From positions 12,910,938 to 12,974,937 of the forward strand of contig NC_065555.1 in NCBI RefSeq assembly GCF_022605725.1: a DNA stretch of 64,000 bases. The letters run 5' to 3'. Numbering within the stretch: position 1 is the first letter of the stretch; each line of letters begins with the position of its first letter. This DNA is from Anthonomus grandis grandis (Eukaryota; Arthropoda; Insecta; Coleoptera; Curculionidae). Below the pieces are notes generated by a model, which was not told the DNA's origin, ran no database searches, and worked only from the letters and a program-made list of their open reading frames with translations. A program made the position numbers and the translations under genes. Below, piece by piece: positions 1 through 12,195 of this stretch.

Positions 1-585
1 ATTACCCAGACAGTCACAGAAATCATAGATTTTTTTAAATTTCCATTGGATACATCCTTACAAAAATCTTGGAGAAAGATCTGTCATGTAAGTCAAACTA
101 AAAGTTGACTAAAATGTCAACAATTATCGAGTTTACTCCAAACACTTTTCTGGTTCGTATTTTAACAACCCTGATAATTCTGTGCGACTTAGATAGAATG
201 ATGGAGTAGAAATGATATTCAGTTAATTAGTACAGGCAATATAGGTGTCGAGGTAGAACAAATTAGAGACAAGCTAATTTTTTTTAATGTATAGGTAAAG
301 GCCTCTAAAATAACATACTAAAAGTCCCATTCGATCCAACTATGACAAATGTCCCCCATCTTGTTTTTTTTTTCATTTTTATAGAATAACTTTTTTATTT
401 ATGTTATTATCGAAAGTTACGCAGATACCTAATTTTTACTACTTAAAGAGACGCATCTTTTGATGTAATAAAATATATTTTAGCTCAAAAAAATAAAAAA
501 GTTACAGATTTTCTAAATAATGGTACGAGCAAAAAAATTAAAATTTTGAATGAAAAGTAAGTTAAGTATAGATTTTACTTGCTGA
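1..585. other. AT-rich DNA without recognisable gene
   Basis: No open reading frame of interest and no clear repeat structure is visible on either strand. Several short A or T runs occur. It is probably decayed non-coding or transposon-derived DNA. Confidence 0.5.
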
Positions 586-1740
586 TTATAAAAATTCTGT
601 TATGTCTTTATCCTCCAGTTCAAAAATAGCATTAGTATACTTTATTCCACAACATTGGCTACATTTTGGAGAACACTTAATCCCTAACTTCTTGCAAGAA
701 TAATTCCGTCCACAAGTACTTTGTTTGCAATTGCAAAAAACTTGCTTGAGCAGATCTGAGGGTGCAACATCTTGTTTTGTTTTGTCTGGAATGAGGTCAC
801 CATTATGCGTTTTTATCCGACTCCAATTGGTAGGGTCCATGTTATTACTGAGCCATTCTTGAACTTAAAAAATCCAAGATTAAAATTATTAACATTAATA
901 ATTTTTAAATGGATTTAATTAATTTACCTGATAATATACTCTTAGTAAATTTGTTCAGCAGATTTTTCAGTGGGAGGCAACACTGCTAGATTAAAATGAC
1001 CTGACAGGCCCTGCCTTGAAGATGTTCTATGGTACATGAAGTACCGAAGTTCGTTTAAACTTTTGGCTTTTTTGGCATTATATAATTTCAATAGAAGCTC
1101 GAAGCCTGCTTTGAAAAGGTCTGATTTTAAAGTGCCTTTGGTTTAAAACAAAGAAAGCTCTTCATACAATTGAGGATTCCTTCTTAAAATAGACAAGCAT
1201 GTTTTCTTGCTTTTGTTAAACATAAAAGATGTTGTGTCGCATCCTGAAACTGCATGCAAAAACAAAATCTTGTCTTTTACTGGACCAAGGCAATTTTGTA
1301 ATTTTGATATGTTCGTAAACCTATCATGAGTTCCAGCTTTGCCAGTACGAAGCAAATACAAGTTGGTTTTGTTGGAGTGGTGTAGAGCCAAAACCATGAT
1401 ATCAGTATTTTCCGAAACAAGTGTTACAAATTCATGTTGATAGCACAGCTTTACAGCCGTTAAGCAAATTAAAACATCTGCATCTCTATAAGCCTGATAA
1501 ACAGTTTATTCAGATGGAGTAGACACAACACCTATTTGTTCAGTTTAAAGAAAATTATGACATCCAGATTGATATATCTTTCTCAAAAACTGATTTCCCT
1601 AATTGACTTAATCCACTTTCAGTTGTACACATTTTTGGATCACCATGGTTATTTAGAGAAAAAGTTTTGGTTGGCTTATTAACATTTTTAAGGACTTCTC
1701 TTTTTGTGACCAGCATGAAATTGTAAAACAATATGTTCAA
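586..1740 (-). pseudogene. Decayed CXC-domain / SGCDTTS-family protein
   Basis: Three minus-strand blocks form the remains of one protein. The block at 1143-1510 reads Y-Q-A-Y-R-D-A-D-V-L-I, then S-E-N-T-D-I-M-V-L-A-L, then H-A-V-S-G-C-D-T-T-S. Acidic residues in this order recall PIN/FEN1-like nuclease folds (inference). The block at 586-840 holds a Cys-rich run (CNCKQSTCGRNYSCKKLGIK onward) that looks like a Tesmin/TSO1-type CXC domain and ends shortly after it. A third open block lies at 1555-1740. In-frame stops (for example just upstream of the Y-Q-A-Y block) and frame changes separate the blocks. Proteins of this layout are repeated in many insect genomes and behave like parts of a mobile element. 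Their biochemical role is not established here. Confidence 0.55.
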
Positions 1741-3258
1741 GGTAACACTAGCTTAATAATTTATAAATATTTAAAGGATTGAAATGAAAAGCCAACTTTA
1801 AAACCACAACAACAATTTTGAAATGTTGGCCATTCTAAAAAACAGAAAATGTTTCAACAATCTAAAATGTTTTCAAAAAAACAAAAATCTTGAATATCCT
1901 CATTTAATACTCATGATACACATTTAGAATCATTTTGTTTTTTTAACTTTTTAGCTAATAGATAGTGCTGAATATTAAATATAAAATGAATATAAAATTA
2001 GTAGATAATATCTAGCTCTATCTGTTATTTTTTAAAAATCGATTCAACTTTTTGAAAATCACCGAATTTAAATTATTTTAATTATCAATTTTAAATCAAA
2101 TTTAAATATCGCGCAATAGATCAGGCTTAAATTTCGCGCCACATGCCACCCAAAAGATGGTTGCCCCCGTCTTTATCAACAATGTCAATAAAGCTGTCCA
2201 CAGAATGTTTGCCTGTTCATTAGGCAACACGCATTTCTCTATATTTGTGTTCTGTGATTTTCGCTATTGTCTAGTGGCAATATATTATCAATGTTTTCTT
2301 TACATTCTAAAATTTTTAGTGCCTTTATGTATTTTGGTGTTACATAGCTGTTCTTCTTTTTAACTTTAAATTAGTAATCACTGTATTTTATTTATTGACG
2401 TATGTTTATTGCTTTATGTGATTTTAACATGAATAAAGAATTTGAAGGAAGAATTAACATCAAATGCGTGGCAGAAAATAACAATTTATTCATTGACCAA
2501 TTTTATTGTTTTTTAAATGATCTATAATACCTGATGTCGCAGCAAATTGATAAAATGATGAAAAAGTATATTTTCGAATAAAGCGATACATCAGCAACCG
2601 TTTTACTACAAAGGCAAGCTGGGAAACAGTCACACCGACAAAGCGACATTTATAGACATCCTTTTGAAAAGTGAAAAAACACACGGCGAACAAGCCGGGC
2701 GGTTTCCGGCCTACACCGACCGACATCAGCACGTTCAGTCGCACTTCCGCTCAAAAAAGGAAACACCATATCCGATTTGACTTACAATTATTATTATGTG
2801 TGAATATGCAGTGTTATCTGAAAAAGGAATGGGATGTCCTTTGTCCTGTATCTATGACGAGGAAAATGAGAATTATAATAAGTTTTACGTATATTATAAT
2901 CGTGGCGCACTGTATGGAATATGTAAGATAATCCACTAAGATTGTCAATGGTAAATCAAAAATGAAAATTGACGCGAAATAATCTACCAAAGGTTAAACT
3001 TCAAATTTAGCTGTTATACTAGGAGGGAAAAGAAAATATCAAAACTTGTTATAGGGTAATAAATGGATGTACATTTAAATAAAAAAATTAAAAAGAATAC
3101 TGGAAAAAGACGTACTAAGCTATTAGAAAGTATGAATATGTATGAGCAGCAAGTCAAAAATGATAGATTCTATGAGAAGACATGAAGAGTGGAAGAATAA
3201 ACGAAAGTGAAGGAAACAGTGTATAGGAAAATGACGAGAGCTGTAGGCTGGCCTGATA
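1741..3258. other. Gene-free stretch with one less AT-rich patch
   Basis: Mostly AT-rich sequence. Around 2600-2770 the base composition becomes more balanced and an open frame exists on each strand, but neither translation resembles a protein I recognise. It may be a remnant of an unidentified element or exon. Confidence 0.35.
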
Positions 3259-3260
3259 TA

Positions 3261-3997
3261 CAGGGTGTCCCAAAATTAGTGGACAAAACGCAAACCCTGT
3301 ATTCTTTGGTCAAAAATAACCTCACTTTTTCCTATAAACATATATCGGCAAACGCCCCCCAAGGGAGCTACGCCCCTTTTCAAGGGGACACCTGAAGATG
3401 GTTTTTTCCACTTATTTTCGAAACGGGTAAATATAAAAATTTTAAATTTTGGTATTCTCCCAATTTTGATGTGCTGAATTTAGTTGTCATTTCATAATTT
3501 TCATTATTTAGTCAGGTGCGTATCATTTAGGGGGTGAGCCAAAAAAAAATACTTAAAAAAAATTGTGTGCAAAGTTTTTGTTTTTTTTCTTTAAATTTTA
3601 AAAAGTTGAAGCTTTTTACGTAAAAAAGTACCTCTTGATCAATAACTCTACGAGTTACCATTTTCGAGAAAAACGCATTTAAAAATAACGCTTTTTTTTA
3701 AGTATTTTTTTAGGCTCACCCCCTAATAGATACGCACCTGACTAAATAATGAAAATGAAAATATGAAATGACAACTAAATTCAGCATATCAAAATTGGGA
3801 GAATACCAAAATTTAAAATTTTTATATTTACCCGTTTCAAAAATAAGTGGAAAAAACCATCTTCAGGTGCCCCCTTTAAAAGGGGCGTAGCTCCCTTGGG
3901 GGGCGTTTGCCGATATATGTTTATAGGAAAAAGTGAGGTTATTTTTGACCAAAGAATACAGGGTTTGCGTTTCGTCCACTAATTTTGGGACACCCTG
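3261..3997. mobile_element. Foldback MITE with CAGGGTGTCCC ends, TA duplication
   Basis: A 737-bp element that is one long inverted repeat. The left end reads CAGGGTGTCCCAAAATTAG, and the right end is its reverse complement ending at 3997. TA dinucleotides flank it at 3259-3260 and 3998-3999. The arms, about 350 bp each, can be followed inward: a C/G-rich block with AAGGGAGCTACGCC, then GTGGAAAAAACCATCTTCAG, then ACTAAATTCAGCA, up to a short centre near 3610-3690. No protein is encoded. The TA target and the CAGGGTG terminus indicate mobilisation by a Tc1/mariner-type transposase (inference). The mariner element starting at 5487 shares only the outermost bases, so it is not the obvious parent. 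Confidence 0.9.
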
Positions 3998-4124
3998 TAT
4001 AAGCATTTTCTGAAAATCTATTAAAAATCGTAATCAAGATATCAAATAATTATAGTTTGACTGAAATATTATTGCGAAATTTTTCATAGCATTACAAAGT
4101 TCGAAGATTCGTTATTCTTTACTC

Positions 4125-4555
4125 CAGTCTTGATCAACTGCCTGGAAAAATTAGGTTTTTATTCCCGGCAGTTTATCACAACAATTCTTTAAGTATTTGA
4201 AAAAATTGTCGCAAATAATCACGACAATTCTTTAACTACCTGACAAAATTTTAGTGATAAACTCTCTGGAGGAATTCTGTTTTTATTCCAGGCAGTTGAA
4301 CATGACTTCTTTAACTGCTTGCAAAAATTGTCTTAATCAGTTGAGTTCAAAAATTTTGTTTTTATCCCAGGCAACTGATCACGACAATTTTTCCACTGCC
4401 TGTCATGATGATCTCTCTAGTAGAATTTTATTGTTATTTCACGCAGTTAATCACAACAAATGTTCAACTGCATAGAAGAATTGTCGCCATCAACTACTTG
4501 GAAGAATATTATTTTTATTCTAGGCAATTGATCACGACAAGTCTTTAACGATATT
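4125..4555 (+). repeat. Minisatellite, about six units of 50-80 bp
   Basis: Repeated phrases of the type TTTTTATTCCAGGCAGTTGA, TCACGACAATTCTTTAACTG and CCTG. Units begin near 4164, 4215, 4291, 4370, 4441 and 4520. Part of it (4254-4475) stays open as a 73-codon frame whose translation is itself repetitive (H-D-N-F-S-T-A-C, H-N-K-C-S-T-A). Unit spacing (79 and 72 bp for the central units) is not a multiple of three, so long-term coding is unlikely. Confidence 0.75.
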
Positions 4556-5203
4556 TTTAGCGTTTGAACAAAAAGTGAACCCATTAAAAAAATACATTTA
4601 TAATAGAATTTATTTTAAAGAAAAAAATGCTTTAAATAATAATAGGAACATATAAGATTTATTTTTAGTTATTCTTCCCCAGTAAGCTTATTTCTTATGA
4701 AAACTGAGAAGCTCAGAATAGAACTGAACTTTTGGAAATCAATTTTACTACTCTAAATACTCTAAGGTCCGCTTTGCATTTGTTTGATTTTTGTTTTAGA
4801 TCTAGAAGTAACTGCGAAAACTGTATACTTTTGTATCTATTAAATAACATTTACTTAATGAGGTGATACTTCATTTCTGTCTGGCAAGTAAAAGTAGAGT
4901 CTAGAAATTTCCTGTGGGATTCTAGATATCCTGGATAAATGTTAAAATCTAAGAAAGTCTGGAGAGTCAAGTGTAGTACCTTGAAGATTTGACGACTTCA
5001 CAGACAGTCCAGAGAGTTGCGAAGCTATAAGTATTGTGCCGTCACAGTTCCGGCTCATATTGGGAGTCTCCATGTGAGGTTTTGGATAATCTGGATGTTG
5101 GAAGTATTAAAAGCAGTGATATTGAACTATAATTCTCTGCTTCATCTGGATTACTTGAATGTTGCCTTTTGTTACTTCTTGAAGGTGAATAATTTAATGT
5201 AAT

Positions 5204-5228
5204 TAATAATAATAATAATAATAATAAG
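5204..5228 (+). repeat. (TAA)n microsatellite
   Basis: About eight near-perfect trinucleotide units. Such runs often mark the 3' tail of a LINE, but no coding remnant is visible next to it. Confidence 0.85.
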
Positions 5229-5486
5229 TAATAAAGTACAAGAATGTTTGATTCAGTTTCGTACAGCAAGAACCCAACTGGCAAAGCTGTAAGCTGCTCT
5301 GCCCACATCTGTTCTGCTTGTTAAGAAATTTTTCCGTATGCACTGATCACTCTTTTTGTAATTTTTTGGCGCCCAACTGCTTTAGATGGAACTTGAAAGG
5401 AGAGGTGTTTGTTTTCTTGCTTTAAGTTTTCTAATATTATAGGTTACTATAAGGGAAGCGATTTAACTAACCCGTCGAATAATATA

Positions 5487-7647
5487 CAGGGTGTCCCAAA
5501 AGTAGACGTCCAAACGAGAGGAGGTGATAGAGGAGATCATTTGCAATCAAAAAAACTCCATTTTTCTCATTTTTGTAAAAATCGCTTCATGCATCATGCA
5601 CAAAATTTATTACAAAAATATCATAATTTATTTACTTAGTATTTAGTGCGAGTGTGACCCTAAGGAGTGCACCCTTTCATAAATAAGATTTGGATGCATA
5701 ATTGTTTTTTTCAATAGTAAGAAAAAATAATATTATAATAATTTTTCAATATGTTTAATTTTTATTTAAAAATTAGTTGCCTTTTAAGTGAACCTGGCAG
5801 AAACAAATTTACTACAAAAAGTTAAAAATTATTAGGAAAAGTTACTTATTTAATGAAGATTCTCATATGGTGAAATACTTTCAGATAAGTGATACGAATC
5901 TTTTTTGATTGACATTTTTATTAAACTAATCGTTTTTGGACAAAAATTAAAATATTGTGATACTAAATAATCTAATTCTAAATAATGAAAAAAAAAATTA
6001 TTGCTATTAAACATCACAATAAACGTTCAAAATGCGAACCACCTGCTCTAATACACATTCGGCAACGGCGGATGAAATTACTTTTTATGCGCCGAAAGGC
6101 TCTGTCATTGTTGGTAATAACGTTGGCCGCTTGTCTTATTTTTCTTCGCAGTTCTACTTTAGTCTGGCTTTCATTGATAAAAACAAATTCTTTGAAATAT
6201 CCCCATAAAAAAAAGTCTAAGGGGTTCAGGTCAGGCGAACACGGCGGCCATTGGATGGTTGGAGGAACCTTCCAATCCATCGATTATTAAAAGTAGTATC
6301 AAGATGTTGCTTTACGATTCGGGCAGAGTGAGTAGGAGCTCAGTCGTGTTGCAGCCACATGTCTCGCCGTGTTGCTCCAGATACGTCTTCAAGTAAATCG
6401 TTCAAGTTATGTTGCAAGAAATGTAAATAATTTTCACCGTTAAGTTTTCCTAGTAGTTCGAATGGTCCAATTAATTTGCCTTTAATGATCCCTGCCCATA
6501 GATTGACTGAAAACTGATGCTGAAAACGATCATTTCTCACTATATTAGGATTAACATAGTCCCAATAATGCAAATTGTGTATATTAAATATCCCTGTTCT
6601 TTTAAAACTGCTTTCGTCACTCCACAAAATGTTTAAAAAAAAAATTAGAGTCTTCTCTATTACGCTTCAGCATTTCCCGACAAAACTGAATCCTTTTTTC
6701 ATAATAATTGAACTGTGGATTTGGGAAGTCCCGGACGTCTTGCTATGCGACGAACACTTGTTGTTGGATTCTCTGTTGCAAATTCCACAATATCATCTTC
6801 ATCGTTATCATTTCTAGATCTTCCTACTCTCCGTGGCTGACCAGGAATGATGCCTTCCAAGTAACTCTGATACTGTACATTTATGAAAACTCTATGGTCA
6901 GAATAGCGATTTCGACCGGAAAAGCGTCTTTCATATTCTCGGGCAGCAGCTCGAGCATTTCCATCACAAAGCCCATAAACATAGTGCATTTCTGCATATT
7001 CGTGGGAACTATAAGCCATTTGTGAAGGTTTACTTGTAATAGTAGCAAAGGAGTTAAAACACGAAAAACTCCGAAAATAGAAACAGCAGACAGTCTAAGT
7101 ATAAGAAATAAAGCCTAATTTGTTGAAAAACCAGAAAGAAACTAACTACATTCGCGACAGGGAAATGGTATGTTGATCTTAAAAATTATTTGAAAAAGAA
7201 TGTTTAGTTTCCTTATCATAAATATTTGACCGTAAAGAATCTGCATATATTAAGCAACTTTTTCTGATAGCTGTTTATTTTTCGTCGAACACGTGCTTTG
7301 TAGTAGCATCAATTCAAACGCAAAAATGTGTATGTAAAACTTAAACACATTGAGAAATTATCATTTATTAAGTAGTGACAGAAGCAATTGTTTTGCATGC
7401 AATTATTACTTATAAAAAATTAGACTATTTAAGGCAACATTCATAACAAATACCACGCAAATACGTGAGGATATTGTTTCTATGAGTTCTTTACGGAATT
7501 CATGACACTATTTTTATAAAAAACAGAAAAACGGTAATATCTTTTAAACCATCAACAATCGAATAATTGTATATGGGGTTTTTTTGATTGCTACTGACCT
7601 CCTCTATCGCCTCCTTTCGTTTGGACGTCTACTTTGGGGACACCCTG
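5487..7647 (-). mobile_element. Tc1/mariner-type DNA transposon, full length, inactive
   Basis: A 2161-bp element flanked by TA at 5485-5486 and 7648-7649. The terminal inverted repeats extend about 75 bp with a few mismatches. Both start CAGGGTGTCCC, continue through GTAGACGTCCAAACGA and GATAGAGGAG, and reach a CAATCAAAAAAAC block. The transposase gene lies on the minus strand in the middle. It is broken by an internal deletion, frameshifts and a nonsense change, so this copy cannot encode its own transposase. Confidence 0.92.
6014..7019 (-). pseudogene. Mariner/IS630-type DDD/E transposase, broken
   Basis: Three minus-strand frames give one transposase. The N-terminal part (6699-7019) is a helix-turn-helix region starting MAYSSHEYAEMHYVYGLCDG. 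A central part carries Y-Y-E-K-R-I-Q-F-C and W-S-D-E-S-S-F, the first acidic block, then Q-F-S-V-N-L-W-A-G. The C-terminal part (6014-6280) carries QWPPCSPDLNPLDFFLWG with the last catalytic acid. Defects visible: residues missing between about 6699 and 6710 where tens of amino acids are expected; a slipped poly-T run near 6630; a TGA immediately after Q-H-D in the second acidic block, where the family has Gly; and a frameshift near 6265. The stretches of element outside the gene appear non-coding. Confidence 0.88.
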
Positions 7648-7649
7648 TA

Positions 7650-10556
7650 TATATTATCGATCTATGTGTAAGGTAGTGAAAAGTCTTTATTACCCGGTAA
7701 AATGGAACCTACTCACTTCCTTGAATCAATGAAAGTATTCTGCAGCAATGTTCTGTGATCTGTCAAAGACACTTCGTTTCATCAAGGCATACTTAAAGAT
7801 TAATAAATAAAGCTTCCAACGAAAGCTTAAACGAATTAAATCATATCGCTATGAGAGGACTTAGTAAGTCTCTATAAAAGGCAGATGATAAAACAAATTC
7901 TTTCTCATGACACCCCGCGAGCTTAAGGACCTTAATACACTCTTTCTCATTTACATAAATGGCTGCAAAACATTATATCTGTGGATATTAAAAACATCCA
8001 GACTTGGTGTGATCCTAGTCAAAAACGCATATTGTAATTCAGAGACAGTGATACTCATACGACTACTTTGAATTTTCTTTTTAAGAAATTTAAAGAAATT
8101 TCCTTTGAAAACACGTCGTCCTGAAGTTTTTTTATATTTCACTGTTAAGCTTCAATATTTCCTTTCGTTAATCTTCAATTTTTAGTGTATTGTTTTCTTG
8201 AGCATCCATGGCAAAATCCAAGCATGTAGTTCTTTCGTTGTCCTTCATTTCTTCTTGAAGCTTTATTATAACGGCGCCTTTTTCTTACATGCTGCCTTTG
8301 GTCTTTCAAGATCACAAGTGTGTCTATACTTCATTGTCTCATTATTTCGATCATCACATTAAAATATAATTTTACATTGTGTCAGAGCTGTAGAGTGACT
8401 TTGTAATACTGAGACAGGCAGAGAATCTGCAAAAAAATTGTATTCAACCATCACATTCTGCACCATAAATTTCATCCACCTTTGACTGGCCTTAGACACA
8501 CACATTTAGCTTTCCCGCCTCCACTACCATATATTATTTTCATCAACTAAGGTTCAGAATAGTTTACATTTGCCAAAAAATGTTCCGATAGTAAAATAAA
8601 ATTCCAATCTTAAAAATAAATATCTAATTCAAAAATACTGATTCAAAAAACTGACTCAAGACACTTCAAGGCACTTCCTGACACACATACACACACTTTT
8701 TAAAAAGCCACATAAATTAAAAAATTGCTGAAGCTTCTAAATAATTTGGTTTTAACCTAGAACTCTAATGACATATTCAAGTGCCTTTATTGAATTTAGT
8801 AGTCTTTCTCATTTGAATCAATGAGTTTGTAAATCTTGATCTTTTAAGAGAGATTGGAGTATTTGCTAATGATTGTAGAGTATCATGGTTATAGTACGCT
8901 GTAATCTGTAAAAGTACTAAGATTGTTGAAGTTTCACAATATTTTGGTTTAAATCTAGATTACAAAATATAATTTGACTCCATACCGGGGTTTTTCTACC
9001 TAAAATCTGCTTTTAACTTGCAAAAAAAAGGTATTAGGTCATTGTGCCTACCTCTTATAATTAAACATAATATTCATACATTGCCATGTTTTTGCTTTCA
9101 AAAGCGCGTATCTTGTTTTTTTTTTAACATTGCAAACCCTTTTAGTGCATCATGCCTTTTACTCTATTGATGAATATTTTTAGTCCAGGTTAAAATAAAA
9201 TCTCTAAATCTACAGTTCACTGTAAATATTTTGTTGATCGTCCGGTCTGATAGTGTCCTTAAGGCGAAACATGTTTATAACTACTACAAGATTTATAAGG
9301 AAACATAAGTATACATTAACTGATACTATAGATTTTGAGTTTTTATTTTAACCTTAAAAATCAATATCCTAGAGAACCATGAATGATTTCTTGAATTGAA
9401 TATTTTGATATATCTCTGTTTTTGAGCTAATTTTAATTAACTATTTTTGAACTATTTTAATTATTTAAGGTTAAATTTCATAATTCTTTGAAATACGTGA
9501 ATTAGAATACTTACATCTTCTGTTTAATAATTAAGACATCTTATCTTCTAAATTAAATTAAAATTAAATTAAATATTTATTTAAATAGTGACGTATTATC
9601 CAATAACTAATAAAAATGGCAAATAATTCTGTGATTTTTTTTAAAGCTTAGAAATTAGGTCACTATCAGTGGATTAATATTTCGATGATACCGGATACGA
9701 TAAGATATATATAAAATCATGTGAAACTGTTATATATGAAAATTTCATCAATAAAAAAAGTTTTTTTTTTCTAAGAAATGTAGCCCAATTAAATAAGTTC
9801 AATTCTCATAAATTTAACTTTTATAAGATCTGAAAAAACCAACTTTTGTGTATTATTCATAACCGCGGTTTTGATCGAAATTACTTAATCTCTCTAGAGA
9901 TTTATTACTGTGAGTAAACGTTTTTGGATTTCGATCGTGAATATACATTTTATTATTTTCTAGTGTTTTAAGACTTAATGAAATCAAAACTCTTGTTGAT
10001 TAGTGTTAATTAACTGGTAAAAATTAATTGGGATTGTTTAAAAAAATCCTAAATTTTTTATGACCAATATTAGTAGCGACTCATTCATTAGATTAGTGGG
10101 TCAATGGCTTTTCAAAGCAAATAACTTAAAACTGTATCTAACTTTTTTATTAACCTTAAAACTGTATCTACTATAAAATTAAAAAGGATAGAACAAATTT
10201 AGGATACTTTATAGGACCAAATAACATAAACAAATACTCTGGAAGCTTGAAAATGTGTGAAGAAATATTCTAAATCTTCGGACACCTAAAAAATAATTCT
10301 ATGTGGTTTCAAAAAAAATGGACTTTTAAAGTAACGAAAAAAAAGTTGGCAAACATTTTTCCCTCATAATTCTTGAACAAGCCATCACAAAATCATGAAA
10401 TTTGGCACAAAAGGTCTAATTTTGAGAAAACAGTTTTTTAAAAACGTACTATTGAAGTATTTGAAATTATGTCATGCGTATGAAGTAGTTGATCTAAAAA
10501 ATTATTCAAAATCCCTGTGCTGTCTCATCAAAAAGTATTTAGTTCAAATTGAAAAG
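7650..10556. other. Long AT-rich interval without gene
   Basis: No convincing coding region. A degenerate hammerhead-like phrase (CTGATAG, then CCTTAAGG, then CGAAACATG) lies at 9247-9275 and may be a Penelope-element remnant. A short duplicated phrase CTTAAAACTGTATCTA occurs twice near 10125-10170. The small minus-strand frame at 7951-8142 resembles nothing I know. Confidence 0.45.
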
Positions 10557-10829
10557 TTACTTTAATAAAATTTTTAATTTACGTAAATTTTTTTCTTTAC
10601 CAATTTTGACAAACTTTTTATTTACTGTTGCGTAATCTGTTTCGTTACTGACTGTTACTTGCGTTAATACACCAGTCCGCATTTCTGTTACGAGCTGGAA
10701 TGGCTGCGTTTTAATAACAATATAATGAAGAAGCCATATACATTGGATAATAATGTCAGCTTTTTGGGGGTGAACTTTCATAGCTTTAGTTAGTAGTGTC
10801 CATCTGCTTTTCAATAATGCGTTTTTCAA
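10557..10829 (-). pseudogene. PIF/Harbinger transposase C-terminal fragment
   Basis: The minus-strand translation contains S-R-W-T-L-L-T-K-A-M-K-V-H-P and A-D-I-I-I-Q-C-I-W-L-L-H. This matches the C-terminal signature of PIF/Harbinger transposases (kWrif...p..a..ii.c.cLHN). It parallels the same region of the two Harbinger elements at 55-60 kb (K-W-R-F-L-P-K-A-I-E, C-I-C-L-L-H-N), with the family Asn after L-L-H replaced by Tyr. No catalytic part and no element ends were found nearby, so it is an isolated scrap. Confidence 0.6.
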
Positions 10830-12195
10830 ACGAAATATTAGTTTTTTTTCTGATACATATATTTTACGATGAGGCCGATATGATTATGGTTTATTACAGT
10901 TATGACCGTCGTTTGCATAATTGGTGTACTTTAAGGCTGTATTCTTAAACTACGCTTGTTCCCGTTGACCGTTCAAAGAATAAAACATGAATTTCAGCTT
11001 CCAAGTAAAAACAAACATAGAATTAGACATGAATTAGTAATATTTTAATAGAAAAAGGCACACATTTTTAGATGAACAAAACATGTATAAAAAGAATATT
11101 TTATCTTACAAATAATAAATAACGTAAACTTAAACAAGGAACTTATTTTATATTATTATAAATAAGAAGATAAATTGTGTCGAAAATTTCATAAAAAAAA
11201 CTAGAAATAATGCACGTAATTTATTTTTACTGCAAAAAAGGACAGAATTTTTAACCGTTTACAAGGCTTATAAACCCCCACCAAGAACAGTTTTACATCT
11301 TTTGTCTAGTTGAACATCTTCAAAAAGCATGACTTTGTGTTTTTATTTGTTTTTCGTTAATTTTGTATGTTGGTCTCTTAGAGAAGAATGGATGAGATTT
11401 TTAAATTAAAAAAGCATGTTGGGCACAATGCTGACTTTTCTGTACATTCTTTGAATCTGTACGACGCCGACGTTTCTTGTCTTATGTTTTTTTAGAACAT
11501 TGCTTGTATCGTAAAAAGTATGTTTTTCGTTAATAGTTCTCTAGAGCCAGAATCTTTACTGCTAAATCACTTGATTGATAGTTTCATTAGAAGTTAAAAT
11601 GAAAATAGGAATTTCATACACACAAATCTAGTATGTGTACGTGCACCCACAAGGTCACTTTTTGTGCGACTAATGGAAGCGCAATATAAATAAAGGCGGT
11701 CATAACCGTCGTAACAAAATATGAACAGACTTAGCAAATATTCTGCACGTGTTTAAAACCAACCCCGTAAATGGGACAATTTATTAGTTTTGAATGGTCC
11801 CTACTAGGAGAGTTTCTTCTACTTATCATAAGGCACCATTTAATATATGACGGAGCCAGGCGTCATATGAATATAAGGATAAATAGACGTGACGGCTATA
11901 GCAGTAGTGTCCACGAATATGTGGTATCACAAAAGGGTGGTGCCATATAATATGTAGGTGTTAGGGTGCATCAGGTTCAAGAAGTGACTCACCCTATAAC
12001 CAAAATAAGGCGGTTCTAGTTTCCTTTAGTTTTTTAGTTTCAGAGATATTTGCATTAAAAACATTCAAATTGCCACCCTGTATAAGGACTTCAGTGCCAT
12101 CATCAATACTCTTAATGGTTTTTAGGGTCTCAGTTAAAAATACAAATCCATTATTTATAATCTCAATAATATAATGGATTATGTATTTATTATCA
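10830..12195. other. AT-rich interval without recognised gene
   Basis: No convincing gene. Related phrases TTATGACCGTCG (about 10900) and TCATAACCGTCG (about 11700) occur in the two halves and could be ends of an unrecognised element. The minus-strand frame 11994-12206 is open but unidentified; it directly adjoins the LINE pseudogene and may be part of it. Confidence 0.35.

Noticed and set aside
2671..2931. Plus-strand 86-codon frame (and the minus-strand frame 2490-2744)
   Set aside because: No recognisable motif and both strands open; kept only as an unexplained patch.
5985..6290. Plus-strand 101-codon frame, Arg/Lys-rich
   Set aside because: It is the antisense shadow of the mariner transposase C-terminal block on the minus strand.
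6708..7025. Plus-strand 105-codon frame
   Set aside because: Shadow of the transposase N-terminal frame on the other strand.
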